DNA of 64,000 bases from Adlercreutzia sp910585575 (GCF_951801035.1 NZ_CATOKT010000007.1); one strand, 5' to 3'; counted from the stretch's first letter, positions 16,623-24,865 are shown. Notes: generated by a model not told the origin, from the letters alone. Translations and numbers: made by a program.

Positions 16623-17495
16623 ATGAGTATCAGCACCGCTATCGTCGGCAAGGAATTCGGTCCCTTCGTGCGGGAGTATACCTTCCGAGACCTGGAGATT
16701 TGCGCGCTCGGCTGCAACGCGGCCTACGACGGCGTCACCGACCTGCAGTATGTGAACGAGCACGATGCGGCTACGCCATCGCTGAAGGTGCTGCCCATCT
16801 TCGGTGTGCCGCTGACAGTGCACGAGGAGATGACCCGCACCCTGGACTACGGCTACAACTACGACGGCTCGCTGCACTACGGCTTCGAGCTGCGGGTGCA
16901 CGCGCCGTTCTTCATGAACGACCGCATTGAGACGTTTGTCACTCAAGATGCTCTGTACGACCGCGGCGAGGGGCGCGGTTGCCTGTCGAAGCAGACGGGC
17001 CGCTCCTACCGCTCTGATGGCGTGCTGGCGTGCGAGACCGAGACCTGGGACGTATGCATCTACGACGGCGGCTGGGGCGGCCCGAAGCCGCCGGCCGATC
17101 GCGTGGAGATGCCCGAAGGCGCGCCCGATGTCGTGGTGCGCGAGACCATGGCGCTCAACATGCCGCTTATCTACCGCCTCATGGGCGACTGGCACCAGCA
17201 GCACATCGACTTTGCCTACACCGAGCAAACGGGCCTGGCGCGGCCCATCGCCCATGGCGTGGCCCTGGGCGGCTTCTCCATGCGCCATGTGATTAGCGCG
17301 TTCTTCCCCGGTGAGCCCGAGCGCCTGCGTCGCTTCAAGACGCGCATCACCTCGCCGGTGCTGCCGGGCACGACGCTTGAGACCCGTATGTGGCAAGTGG
17401 GGGAGAAGGAAGTTCGCTTCCAGCTGGTGGACGCCGATGCCGACGAGACGGGCGCGAAGCCGCACCTAAACTACGGCATCGTCGAGTGGGAGTAG
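16623..17495 (+). CDS. MaoC-family (hydratase 2 type) enoyl-CoA hydratase
   Basis: The 290-residue product is a double hot-dog protein. The N-terminal half is a non-catalytic-looking hot dog with VLPIFGVPLTVHEE. The C-terminal half has the hydratase-2 signature GDWHQQHIDFAYTEQTG followed by PIAHGVALGGF, in the expected spacing. Such enzymes hydrate trans-2-enoyl-CoA to 3-hydroxyacyl-CoA with R stereochemistry. GAAGGAGG precedes the start. It is tightly linked to caiC (18 bases). The E. coli cai operon has no such gene; here it could provide a second hydratase or dehydratase of different stereochemistry from CaiD, for example for D-carnitinyl-CoA. That is speculation from context. Confidence 0.82.
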   Translation: MSISTAIVGKEFGPFVREYTFRDLEICALGCNAAYDGVTDLQYVNEHDAATPSLKVLPIFGVPLTVHEEMTRTLDYGYNYDGSLHYGFELRVHAPFFMNDRIETFVTQDALYDRGEGRGCLSKQTGRSYRSDGVLACETETWDVCIYDGGWGGPKPPADRVEMPEGAPDVVVRETMALNMPLIYRLMGDWHQQHIDFAYTEQTGLARPIAHGVALGGFSMRHVISAFFPGEPERLRRFKTRITSPVLPGTTLETRMWQVGEKEVRFQLVDADADETGAKPHLNYGIVEWE

Positions 17496-17583
17496 GGTTG
17501 CCGTCCTTTGGGTTTGCGAATCGCGGCGCTCTGGAAGGGCACACCCTTTCTCGCGTGAGCAATTCACGGATTGAAGGATGGTG

Positions 17584-17696
17584 CTGCCGCAAGAAGGTGG
17601 CAGGGTTCAACAAAACGGCTGCCCGATGACGGCAGTCGTAGACAAAGCTGCCATGAGACGTTGGCAGCAAGCGAGGCTGCCGCGATAGGCCGGCAG
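17584..17696 (+). promoter_or_regulatory. Four consecutive CTGCC...GGCAG hairpins upstream of MFS gene
   Basis: CTGCC pairs with GGCAG four times in a row: 17584-17603, 17619-17635, 17648-17667 and 17677-17696. The last one ends just before the ribosome binding site AGAAAGGAG of the next gene. The pattern suggests a structured leader or multiple protein-binding half-sites. Confidence 0.55.
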
Positions 17697-17709
17697 AAAG
17701 GAGCATCCC

Positions 17710-19125
17710 ATGGCTTCGAACGTGAAAGCGGCAACGCAGGTGGTCAGCCCCCCGGCTGGCGAGGCGGGGGAGTGCGTGCGCGAGATGAGCGGCGAGATGG
17801 CCCAGCGCGTGAAGCGCACAGCCAAGAAGACCATGGACGACGTGGCCATGACGCCGTTTCTGCGCAAGATCACGCTCTTCTCGAGCGGGGGCGCCTTCCT
17901 CGACGGCTATGTCCTGTCGCTTATCGGCGTGGCCCTGACGCAGATTGTTCCGCAGTTCGGCCTTTCCGACGCATGGAGTGCCGCAATCGGTGCTTCGGTG
18001 CTGGTGGGCATCTTCGTGGGTACCATCGGGGGAGGTTATTTGACCGACCTTATTGGACGCAAGAAGATGTTCATCATCGATTTGGTGGCCATCGGGTTGT
18101 TCTCGCTGCTGAGTGTGTTCTGCACCGAGCCTTGGCAGCTGGTGGCCGCGCGCTTCTTCATCGGCGTGTTTGTGGGCGCCGACTATCCCATCGCTACCTC
18201 GCTTATTGCCGAGTTCACGCCCAAGAAGCATCGCTCGGTGTCCATGGGCATGGTGTCGGCGGCGTGGTATCTAGGCGCCACGGCGGCGGCCTTCGTGGGC
18301 TTTTTCCTGTACGGCGTCGAGAATGGCTGGCAGTGGATGCTGGGCTCGGCGGTCGTGCCCTGCGTGATCTTGCTGGTGGGGCGTCACGATATCCCCGAGT
18401 CGCCGTTATGGCTGCTGTCCAAGGGACGCGTGCGCGAGTCCGAAGAGGTAGTGGAGCGCGTGTTCGGCGAGGGCGTGGTGCTCGAAGTGGAGGCGCCCGA
18501 AGCCAAGACGAGCATTCTGGCAGTATTCCGCGGCGGCTACGGCAAGCGCATCGTGTACCTGGGTATTCTCACGCTGTGTCAGGTGGTGCCCATGTATGCT
18601 ATCTACACCTTCGGCCCAGACATTATGAGTGCCTTCGGTCTGGGCCAGGGCGACGACGCCATCCTAGGCGAGGCCGTGGTGAGCCTCTTCTTCCTCATCG
18701 GCACCGTGCCCGCCATGTTCTGGCTGAATTCCCTGGGGCGCCGACCCCTGCTGATCAGGTCGCTGGCCCTGATGGCCGTGGGCCTGGTGATCCTAGGCGT
18801 GTTCCCCACGGCGCCGATCTGGGTGATCGTGTTGGCGTTCGGGCTGTACGCGTTCTTTAGCGGTGGCCCGGGCATTCTGCAGTGGCTCTATCCCAACGAG
18901 CTGTTTCCCACCGAGGTGCGCGCCACGGCCGTGGGCGTTGCCATCGGCATCTCGCGCATCGGCACCATCGTGTCCACCTACGGCACGCCGCTGTTCCTGG
19001 CCGCGTTCGGCGTAGGCCCCACCATGCTGGTGGCCGCCGCCTTGGTACTGCTGGGCCTGGGGCTCTCGGTTGCTATGGCTCCAGAGACCCGCGGCCAGTC
19101 CCTCGCCGAGGCCAGCCGCCTATAG
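17710..19125 (+). CDS. MFS transporter, sugar/organic-acid porter type
   Basis: The 471-residue protein has about twelve hydrophobic segments. It carries the paired MFS motifs: GGYLTDLIGRKKMF near residue 115 and, in the second half, NSLGRRPLLIRS. It also has the loop PNELFPTEVRATAVG typical of sugar-porter/metabolite-symporter branches. A hydrophilic N-terminal tail of about 50 residues precedes the first helix. It is the last gene on this strand in the cai-like cluster, after a 214-base gap with four hairpins. It may import carnitine or a related compound in place of CaiT; substrate unknown. ATG 17710 follows AGAAAGGAG. Confidence 0.85.
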   Translation: MASNVKAATQVVSPPAGEAGECVREMSGEMAQRVKRTAKKTMDDVAMTPFLRKITLFSSGGAFLDGYVLSLIGVALTQIVPQFGLSDAWSAAIGASVLVGIFVGTIGGGYLTDLIGRKKMFIIDLVAIGLFSLLSVFCTEPWQLVAARFFIGVFVGADYPIATSLIAEFTPKKHRSVSMGMVSAAWYLGATAAAFVGFFLYGVENGWQWMLGSAVVPCVILLVGRHDIPESPLWLLSKGRVRESEEVVERVFGEGVVLEVEAPEAKTSILAVFRGGYGKRIVYLGILTLCQVVPMYAIYTFGPDIMSAFGLGQGDDAILGEAVVSLFFLIGTVPAMFWLNSLGRRPLLIRSLALMAVGLVILGVFPTAPIWVIVLAFGLYAFFSGGPGILQWLYPNELFPTEVRATAVGVAIGISRIGTIVSTYGTPLFLAAFGVGPTMLVAAALVLLGLGLSVAMAPETRGQSLAEASRL

Positions 19126-19139
19126 GAAAAGGGCGCAAA

Positions 19140-19240
19140 GGGAAGCAGGGAAGCAGGGAAGCAGGGAAGCAGGGAAGCAGGGAAGCAGGGAAGCAGGGAA
19201 GCAGGGAAGCAGGGAAGCAGGGAAGCAGGGAAGCAGGGAA
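19140..19240. repeat. 8-bp tandem repeat (GGGAAGCA)x12
   Basis: Twelve perfect copies of GGGAAGCA run from 19140 to 19235, plus a partial GGGAA. The block starts 15 bases after the MFS stop codon. Open frames through it encode only repetitive peptides without start signals. Perfect repetition suggests recent slippage expansion. Confidence 0.95.
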
Positions 19241-19812
19241 TCCCCTCTAAGCCCCGAGAGGGGATGGAAGTTGTCGGGGAGGTAACGCGATAGGGGAGAA
19301 TCCTGCTTGCGAGTGGCCAATCAAGGGCCCTTTTCCATTCTTGCGGGCAAAAAGGGCGCTTGATGGCCAAACAGCGTGCGATTTCCTTCAATTTCGGCAA
19401 AATGCAGAAAGCTTCTCTTGGAGCCTAACGTTTTGACCAGGCTTTATGTGTGGGCTGAAAAACACGGATGGAAAACGCCCTGCATTTGGCCAGAGAATTG
19501 AAGGAAAATGCGTTGTGCTTGGCCAGAAATCTCTTATTGACGCAAAGGCAATGGAAAACGGTCTCTAATTGGCCAATTTGTCTTCACGGGAATCCCTTGG
19601 CTCGGAGCGACTTCTCTACGCGACTTATCGTAGCCCATCAGGAGCGTAGCCGATATCTAGACGCACGTTCTGTCCAAATGAAAAAGTCAGCGCGATTGAC
19701 CTTTCCATAAAAATAGGACGCTGACCTGCGTCAGCGCCCTAAATCGGACGCACTTTTATCCTATACGCCCTAATGCGCGCATGTTAGACGGGAATAGAGG
19801 GGATCCAAACAT
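19241..19812. repeat. Gene-free stretch with nested inverted repeats
   Basis: No credible gene is present. A hairpin spans 19313-19371 (TGGCCAATCAAG against CTTGATGGCCAA). A larger imperfect inverted repeat joins 19358-19405 to 19481-19529, with TTCCTTCAATT against AATTGAAGGAA and TTGGCCA at the outer ends. TTGGCCA or its complement occurs about five times between 19313 and 19575. A separate hairpin lies at 19715-19740 (GGACGCTGAC/GTCAGCGCCC). Lower G+C than the flanking genes suggests mobile-element debris or a structured spacer. Confidence 0.6.
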
Positions 19813-19843
19813 AAAGAAAGCCCCGCATTGCGGGGCTTTCTTT
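19813..19843 (-). terminator. Bidirectional terminator after caiD
   Basis: AAAGAAAGCCCCGC pairs perfectly with GCGGGGCTTTCTTT around a 3-base loop. It can serve caiD on the minus strand and any leftover transcript from the MFS gene. Confidence 0.88.
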
Positions 19844-19942
19844 GCTGGAAGGCGGTGGCTTTTGCGGCGCGCCCTGGATTGCGAGCGCTGATCCGCGAGC
19901 ATTGAGCATCGACGGATGCTCTGGCCGCAGCGGACGCCTGGT

Positions 19943-20728
19943 TTAGCGGCCGGTCCAGTGGGGGGCGCGCTTCTCGACGAAAGCGGCCGGGCCCTCGATG
20001 CCGTCGTCGGTCTTCTCCAGGAAGCGGTAGGCGGCGTCGGAGAAGCGCATGGCGTCCTCCTCGGACATCTGGTCGGCGGCGTGCACGATGAACTTGGTCC
20101 ACTTCAGAGCCAGTGGCGCGTTCTTCAGGCACTCCTCGGCCAGCTCGATGGCGCGGTCGAGCACTTCCTCGGCGGGCACCACATAGTTGATGAGGCCGAG
20201 GGCCTTGGCCTCCGGGGCCTTGATCTTCTTGCCGGTGAGCAGCAGCTCCATGCAGTCCTTGCGGTTGATGTCGCGGGCCAGGCGCACGATGCCGCCCGTA
20301 GAGGCGATGATGCCCAGGCCGACCTCGGTGCAGCCGAACTTCGCGTTCTCGGCGGCCACCACCATGTCGCAGGACAGGGCGATCTCCATGCCGCCGCCGG
20401 CAGCCGAGCCGTTGCAGGCGCAGATGACGGGCTTGGAGCACAGGCGCGCGGTCAAGCCGCCGAAGCCGTGCTCGGTAACGGTCTGGCACTCGCCGCCCTC
20501 GGAAAGCTCGGAGAGATCCTCGCCGGCGCAGAACACCTTGCCGGTGCCGGTGACGATGATGGCGCGCACGGCGGCATCGGTCTCGGCGTGGTTCATGATG
20601 TTCTCCATGGCAGCCGAGGTCACGCCGTTCAGGGCGTTGGCTACATCGGGGCGGTTGATGCGGATGATCAGCAGACCGTCCTCGCGCAGCTCGGATACGA
20701 CGGTGTCGGTACCAAAGTAATCAGTCAT
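19943..20728 (-). CDS. caiD: Carnitinyl-CoA dehydratase-like enoyl-CoA hydratase (CaiD-type)
   Basis: This 261-residue crotonase-fold enzyme has exactly the length of E. coli CaiD. In CaiD, the fold interconverts crotonobetainyl-CoA and L-carnitinyl-CoA. The sequence shows the oxyanion-hole block NGSAAGGGMEIALSCD with its glutamate, the second acid in GCTEVGLGII, and the C-terminal DGIEGPAAFVEKRAPHW, which matches the CaiD tail. AAGGAGG precedes ATG 20728. Unlike E. coli, where caiD follows caiC, it is on the opposite strand and divergent from fixA, sharing a 295-base promoter region that holds the cai/fix motif. A general enoyl-CoA hydratase is the alternative. Confidence 0.8.
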   Translation of the reverse strand: MTDYFGTDTVVSELREDGLLIIRINRPDVANALNGVTSAAMENIMNHAETDAAVRAIIVTGTGKVFCAGEDLSELSEGGECQTVTEHGFGGLTARLCSKPVICACNGSAAGGGMEIALSCDMVVAAENAKFGCTEVGLGIIASTGGIVRLARDINRKDCMELLLTGKKIKAPEAKALGLINYVVPAEEVLDRAIELAEECLKNAPLALKWTKFIVHAADQMSEEDAMRFSDAAYRFLEKTDDGIEGPAAFVEKRAPHWTGR

Positions 20729-20857
20729 GCGTTCCTCCTTATAGGGCGACAGTTCCTTCTCGGTGCTCCTCTTGCACCGCTTCTTCGATAGTACGGGGAC
20801 GGTATTGACAGGGCATCACTAGTTGTTGCGTATCGGGTAAATCGCCAGGTAATAAGG

Positions 20858-20904
20858 GGTCGCATGTTTTTAAGTAGTGAGAGTTTCACGGGGTTTTGGC
20901 GATG
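20858..20904 (+). promoter_or_regulatory. Candidate regulon motif, site 2 (caiD/fixA gap)
   Basis: This matches 9511-9557 at 35 of 47 positions, ungapped and same orientation. The invariant core is GTTTTTAAGTAGTG, followed by GTTT, then GTTTT and GCGATG. It lies 120 bases before the fixA start and 130 bases before the divergent caiD start. Confidence 0.65.
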
Positions 20905-21023
20905 ACGGGGGTCGCTCGGCGGGCGAAGATGGGGGCAACGAAGCGGCGTCGAAGAGAGAGCGGCGCTCCTTCACGAACCAAGGTTGTTTCATTTCGCGAA
21001 AGCAAGAAGAGAAAGGTGCGCAG

Positions 21024-21779
21024 ATGAACATTGTCGTAGCATTCAAGGTGGTGCCCGACGACCAGGACATCCAGATCGGTGCCGATCGCTCCCTGGATTT
21101 CTCGAAGGCCAAGGGCATTGTGTCCGCCTATGACCTGAATGCCATCGAGGCGGCCGCGGCCCTGGCCGCTGCCAACCCGGGTTCCACGGTGACCGCCTTG
21201 ACCGTGGGCGACGCCTCTATCGATGACTCCAAGCTGAAGAAGAACGTGCTGGCCCGCGGCGTCGACACGCTGCGCATGGTGGCCGACGACGCCTGCGCCG
21301 GCCTGGACGCCCACGGCACTGCCGCTCAGCTGGCTGCCGTGCTGGGCACGATGGACTACGACGTGGTGCTGTGCGGCGACGGCTCGGCCGACGACTACGC
21401 GCAGCAGGTGGACGTGCAGCTGGCCGCGGCTCTGGGCGTGCCCTCGGTGAACGCTGTCACCCGCATCGAGGCCGCCGACGACGCCCTTGTGGTGGAGCGC
21501 ACCTTGGAAGACGTGATCGAGGAAGTGGAAGTGCCGCTGCCTGCCGTGGTGGCCGTGTCTCCCGATGTGGCCGAGCCCCGCATTCCCGGCATGAAGGACA
21601 TCCTGGCTGCCGGCAAGAAGCCCATGGAGGTGTCCGGCGCTCCCGTGGCCGCCGAGCGCACCATCGAGGTAGTCTCCTGCGCCGCGCCGCAGCAGGCCGA
21701 GCGCGCCTGCAACGTGCAGGACGCCTCCGCCGATGGCGCCATCGAGCAGTTCGTGGCCGCCCTGAAGGCCGCCCTCTAA
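21024..21779 (+). CDS. fixA: Electron transfer flavoprotein beta subunit, FixA
   Basis: The 251-residue product is the ETF small subunit of the FixA group: MNIVVAFKVVPDDQDI at the N-terminus, a CGDGSADDYAQQV nucleotide-binding block near residue 115, and the family ending EPRIPGMKDILAAGKKP. With FixB it carries electrons to the CaiA-type reductase. ATG 21024 has AGAAAGGTG upstream; the frame is open 49 codons earlier, but that extension covers the regulatory motif region and lacks similarity. It is first in a four-gene operon fixABCX with gaps of 42, 25 and -4 bases. Confidence 0.93.
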   Translation: MNIVVAFKVVPDDQDIQIGADRSLDFSKAKGIVSAYDLNAIEAAAALAAANPGSTVTALTVGDASIDDSKLKKNVLARGVDTLRMVADDACAGLDAHGTAAQLAAVLGTMDYDVVLCGDGSADDYAQQVDVQLAAALGVPSVNAVTRIEAADDALVVERTLEDVIEEVEVPLPAVVAVSPDVAEPRIPGMKDILAAGKKPMEVSGAPVAAERTIEVVSCAAPQQAERACNVQDASADGAIEQFVAALKAAL

Positions 21780-21821
21780 GTCGATTCCCGTTTTCATTCA
21801 AGAAGAAAGGCAGAGCTGATT

Positions 21822-22706
21822 ATGAAAGCACTGGTAATTGCCGAGCATTCCGACGCCGCCGTGGAGCTTGCCGCCGGCGCCCGCACCCTGGCCGACGAGG
21901 TGGTCCTCGTCACCTTCGGCGCCACCCCCGAGGGCGCTTCTGACAAGACCGTCGTGGTGAACGTGCCCGAGGGCGCGGTGGCCGACGACGCCGCTGCCAC
22001 GGTGCAGGCCGTCTTCGATGCCGAGCAGCCGCAGGTGGTGCTGGCCGAACCCACCCGCCACGTGAAGTCCGTGGTGGGCCGCGTGGCCGCCGCTGTCGGC
22101 GCCTCGGTCATCACCGACGTGAGCGCCATCACCTCCGAGGGCGCCGAGAGCCTGTACTTCGGTGGCGTGGGCGAGCGCGTGCAGAAACCCGCGGGTGCCG
22201 TGGCGTTCTATACCGTGGCTCCCGGCACCTTCGCCGAAGCCACCCCGTCCGGTGCCGGCACCGTGGAGGAGGCCGCCTGGGTGGCCCCGGCCAAGCCGCT
22301 GCGCCTGAAGTCTTCCCGTGTGCGCGAGAAGGGCGGCGCGGACCTGTTCAAGGCTGACGCCGTGGTGGCCGCTGGCCGTGGCTTCACCGAGGAAGCGCAG
22401 CTTGACTGGGCCCGTCAGATGGCCGACAAGCTGGGCGGCGGCGTGGCCTGCTCCCGTCCGCTGACCGAGGGCGTGGACTGGATGCCCCAGAGCACCTACG
22501 TGGGCGTGTCTGGCCTCATGCTCACGCCGAAGGTATACGTGGCCTGCGGCATTTCCGGCCAGATGCAGCACATGGTGGGCTGCAACCGCTCCGGCGCGGT
22601 GTTCGCCATCAACAAGGACAAGAACGCGCCGGTGTTCAAGCAGTGCGACTACGGCCTGGTGGGCGACATCGCCGACGTGATGCCCGCGGTGATCGCGGCC
22701 CTGTAG
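21822..22706 (+). CDS. fixB: Electron transfer flavoprotein alpha subunit, FixB
   Basis: The 294-residue ETF large subunit binds FAD in its C-terminal domain. VVAAGRGF near residue 180, followed by the SRPLTEGVDWMP block and the CGISGQMQHMVGC and AINKDKNAP segments, forms the FAD site. It forms a heterodimer with FixA. E. coli FixB is slightly longer (about 313). The N-terminal half is a variable Rossmann-like domain, as usual. AAGAAAGG precedes the start. Its pairing with the FixC and FixX genes points to the quinone- or NADH-linked Fix complex rather than a stand-alone ETF. Confidence 0.93.
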   Translation: MKALVIAEHSDAAVELAAGARTLADEVVLVTFGATPEGASDKTVVVNVPEGAVADDAAATVQAVFDAEQPQVVLAEPTRHVKSVVGRVAAAVGASVITDVSAITSEGAESLYFGGVGERVQKPAGAVAFYTVAPGTFAEATPSGAGTVEEAAWVAPAKPLRLKSSRVREKGGADLFKADAVVAAGRGFTEEAQLDWARQMADKLGGGVACSRPLTEGVDWMPQSTYVGVSGLMLTPKVYVACGISGQMQHMVGCNRSGAVFAINKDKNAPVFKQCDYGLVGDIADVMPAVIAAL

Positions 22707-22731
22707 GCCTTCCAAGGTAAAGGAGAGAGAA

Positions 22732-24027
22732 GTGGCAGACTTCGACATCATCGTCGTCGGCTCTGGCTGCGCCGGCGCCGTGGCGGCCTACACGGCGGCC
22801 TCGGCGGGCAAGAGCGTGCTCGTGGTGGAGCGCGGCAACTTCGCCGGCGCCAAGAACATGACCGGCGGCCGCATCTACAGCCATTCCCTGAAGCCGGTGT
22901 TCCCGAACTTCGAGGAAGAGGCGCCGCTCGAGCGCAAGATCACCCACGAGCGCATCGCGCTGATGGACCCCGCCTCATCCATGACCGTTGACTTCACCAG
23001 CCCCGAGCTGGCGCGCGAGGGCGCCGACTCCTACGCGGTGCTGCGCGGGCCCTTCGACCAGTGGCTGGCCGAGAAGGCCGAGGAGGCCGGGGCCGAGTAC
23101 ATCTGCGGCATCGCCGTGGAGGAGCTCATCCGCGACGAGTCCGGCAAGGTCGTCGGCGTGCGCGCCGGCGAGGACGAGATCACCGCCGAGGTGGTCATCG
23201 TGGCCGAGGGCGTGAACTCGCTCTTGTGCGAGCGCAGCCTGGGCAACCCGCGCCCGAAGGCCAACCAGATGGCCGTGGGCATCAAGGAAGTGTTCGAGCT
23301 TCCGGCGAACGTCATCGAGGACCGGTTCCTCGTGCCCGAGGGCGAGGGCGCGGCCATGCTGTTCGTGGGCGACTGCACCCACGGCAAGGTGGGCGGCGGC
23401 TTTTTGTACACGAACAAGGACTCCATCAGCCTGGGGCTCGTGGCCACTATCTCCACGGCTGCCGAGGCCGACAACCCCACGCCGGTGTACCAGATGCTCG
23501 AGGACTTCAAAAACCACCCGGCCGTGGCGCCCATCATCCGCGGTGCGAAGATGGTGGAGCACTCGGGCCATATGGTGCCCGAGGGCGGCTACAACATGAT
23601 CCCGCAGTACGTGTTCGACGGGGCCCTGGTTGCCGGCGAGGCCGCGGGCCTGTGCATGAACATGGGCTACCAGGTGCGCGGCATGGACTTCGCCGTGGCC
23701 TCCGGCCGCATGGCCGGCGAGGCCGCCGTCGAGGCCCTGGACGCCGGCGACACGAGCGCCGCGGGCCTTAACGGCTACAAGACCCGCATGGAGAACTCCT
23801 TCGTCATCAAGGACCTGGAGACCTTCCAGAAGTGGCCCCACGTCATGGAAGAGTGGGACGCCATGTTCACGGACTACCCGGTCATGGTGCGCGAGATCTT
23901 CAACGCGATGTTCTGCGTGGATGGCCAGCCCCAGCAGCACCTGACCAAGCGCATCATGCCCATTGTGAAGAAGCGCGGCCTGTTCAAGCTGGCCCGCGAC
24001 ATGAGAGGAGCGGTGAAGGCCCTATGA
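22732..24027 (+). CDS. fixC: FixC flavoprotein (ETF:quinone oxidoreductase family)
   Basis: The 431-residue FAD-dependent oxidoreductase is close in size to E. coli FixC (about 428). A dinucleotide-binding motif, VGSGCAGAVAAYTAASAGKS, starts at residue 9. Further FAD contacts are in GDCTHGKVGGGF and GEAAGLCMNMGYQVRGMD. FixC relays electrons between FixAB and a donor or acceptor such as quinone. FixABCX can also bifurcate electrons in some bacteria. The start is GTG 22732 after AAAGGAGAG. Its TGA overlaps the ATG of fixX, so the two are translationally coupled. Confidence 0.93.
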   Translation: MADFDIIVVGSGCAGAVAAYTAASAGKSVLVVERGNFAGAKNMTGGRIYSHSLKPVFPNFEEEAPLERKITHERIALMDPASSMTVDFTSPELAREGADSYAVLRGPFDQWLAEKAEEAGAEYICGIAVEELIRDESGKVVGVRAGEDEITAEVVIVAEGVNSLLCERSLGNPRPKANQMAVGIKEVFELPANVIEDRFLVPEGEGAAMLFVGDCTHGKVGGGFLYTNKDSISLGLVATISTAAEADNPTPVYQMLEDFKNHPAVAPIIRGAKMVEHSGHMVPEGGYNMIPQYVFDGALVAGEAAGLCMNMGYQVRGMDFAVASGRMAGEAAVEALDAGDTSAAGLNGYKTRMENSFVIKDLETFQKWPHVMEEWDAMFTDYPVMVREIFNAMFCVDGQPQQHLTKRIMPIVKKRGLFKLARDMRGAVKAL

Positions 24028-24323
24028 GTCAGATCGCACCGATCACGGTGAACGTTGACGAGCTCATCGCCGTGAACAAGTACGAGGTGGACGAAGAGAA
24101 CGCCCACATCGAGCTCGTGGAGGATCCGGACATCGAGGAATTCAAGAAGCTCGTGCGCGTCTGCCCCGCGGCCCTGTACAAGATCGACGAGAACGGCGCC
24201 ACCAGCTTCGACTACGCCGGTTGCCTCGAGTGCGGCACCTGCCGCATCGCCTGCGAGGACACCATCGTCAAGAAGTGGGAGAACCCCCAGCCCACCATGG
24301 GAGTGGAGTACCGCTTCGGGTAA
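24024..24323 (+). CDS. fixX: Ferredoxin-like protein FixX
   Basis: This 99-residue iron-sulfur protein completes the FixABCX complex. Cysteines C47 (VCPAALY), C67, C70 and C73 (AGCLECGTC) and C77 form the expected cluster ligands; the family ends in a YRFG tail as here. It starts at ATG 24024 inside the last codons of fixC (ATGA overlap), so it is not visible as a separate frame start. A strong terminator follows 27 bases later, closing the fix operon. Confidence 0.93.
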   Translation: MSQIAPITVNVDELIAVNKYEVDEENAHIELVEDPDIEEFKKLVRVCPAALYKIDENGATSFDYAGCLECGTCRIACEDTIVKKWENPQPTMGVEYRFG

Positions 24324-24349
24324 GAGTAAGGACACCCGCGGAACCAAGT

Positions 24350-24379
24350 GAGGCCCCGTCGCGCAGGCGACGGGGCCTC
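24350..24379 (+). terminator. Terminator after fixX
   Basis: GAGGCCCCGTCGC (24350-24362) pairs perfectly with GCGACGGGGCCTC (24367-24379). The T run is short. Confidence 0.8.
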
Positions 24380-24390
24380 TATGCAAATAT

Positions 24391-24624
24391 GGCAGAGCAG
24401 CGGGCGGGGGCGGCGTCCCCGGAGGGCACCGTCTGAACACTGCCTTGAAAAGGCGGCCGAAGGCCGCAAAGTGAAAGCATGAGGGAGCGCAGCGCCCGAG
24501 CGAAGCGAGCAGCGGAGCGGCGCGTGCCCGGAGCGGGACACCGCCCCCGTCCGCGGACTGGTGGAGCAACCCGCAATCGCCTAGCAACCGCGCGCAAGGC
24601 CGAAGGCCGAGCAAGCGGGCGCGG
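24391..24624. repeat. 234-bp structured GC-rich repeat, copy B
   Basis: Second copy of the block at 7671-7904, same length and orientation relative to the adjacent 135-bp element family. The long stem pairs 24400-24419 with 24535-24554. Its internal hairpin is GCGGCC-GAA-GGCCGC, where copy A has GCGCCC-AAA-GGGCGC: one base pair is swapped with pairing kept. It lies in the convergent gap between fixX and a minus-strand gene. Confidence 0.85.
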
Positions 24625-24647
24625 TGCTGGTGGAGGCGCCCCTCCTA

Positions 24648-24782
24648 GGTTCCAGGAATGGCTGGTTTGGTTCCCTGTGGGAAGCCAAAATCGGTCGATT
24701 TGGTACTTATTACGAGTAAAACACCAGGTCAGCTTTTACCTTCCATGGCAACGAGGGAACCAAACCGCCCGATTCTGGAACT
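24648..24782. repeat. 135-bp inverted-repeat element, copy 2
   Basis: The ends GGTTCCAGGAATGGCTGG and its imperfect complement (24755-24782, ending TTCTGGAAC) frame the core AAAACACCAGGTCAGC. It has the same total length as copy 1. Further fragments, TTCTGGAGCTTAGG and GGAACTTGGAGG, follow between about 24786 and 24835. Confidence 0.8.
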
Positions 24783-24865
24783 TAGTTCTGGAGCTTAGGG
24801 GGGATGTTGCCTGGATGTTTTGGAACTTGGAGGAATGTCGCCTACGTTTTCTGCCGCACCAACAA

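Noticed and set aside
19140..19240. Direct repeats that could be read as a CRISPR array
   Set aside because: The unit is 8 bp with no spacers and there are no cas genes nearby.
19070..19285. Small reading frames with peptide repeats through the (GGGAAGCA) array
   Set aside because: They exist only because an 8-bp repeat stays open in several frames; they overlap the MFS gene end and lack start signals.
24221..24436. Small open frame overlapping fixX and its terminator
   Set aside because: It is out of frame with the clear Fe-S protein FixX and is interrupted in function by a strong terminator hairpin.
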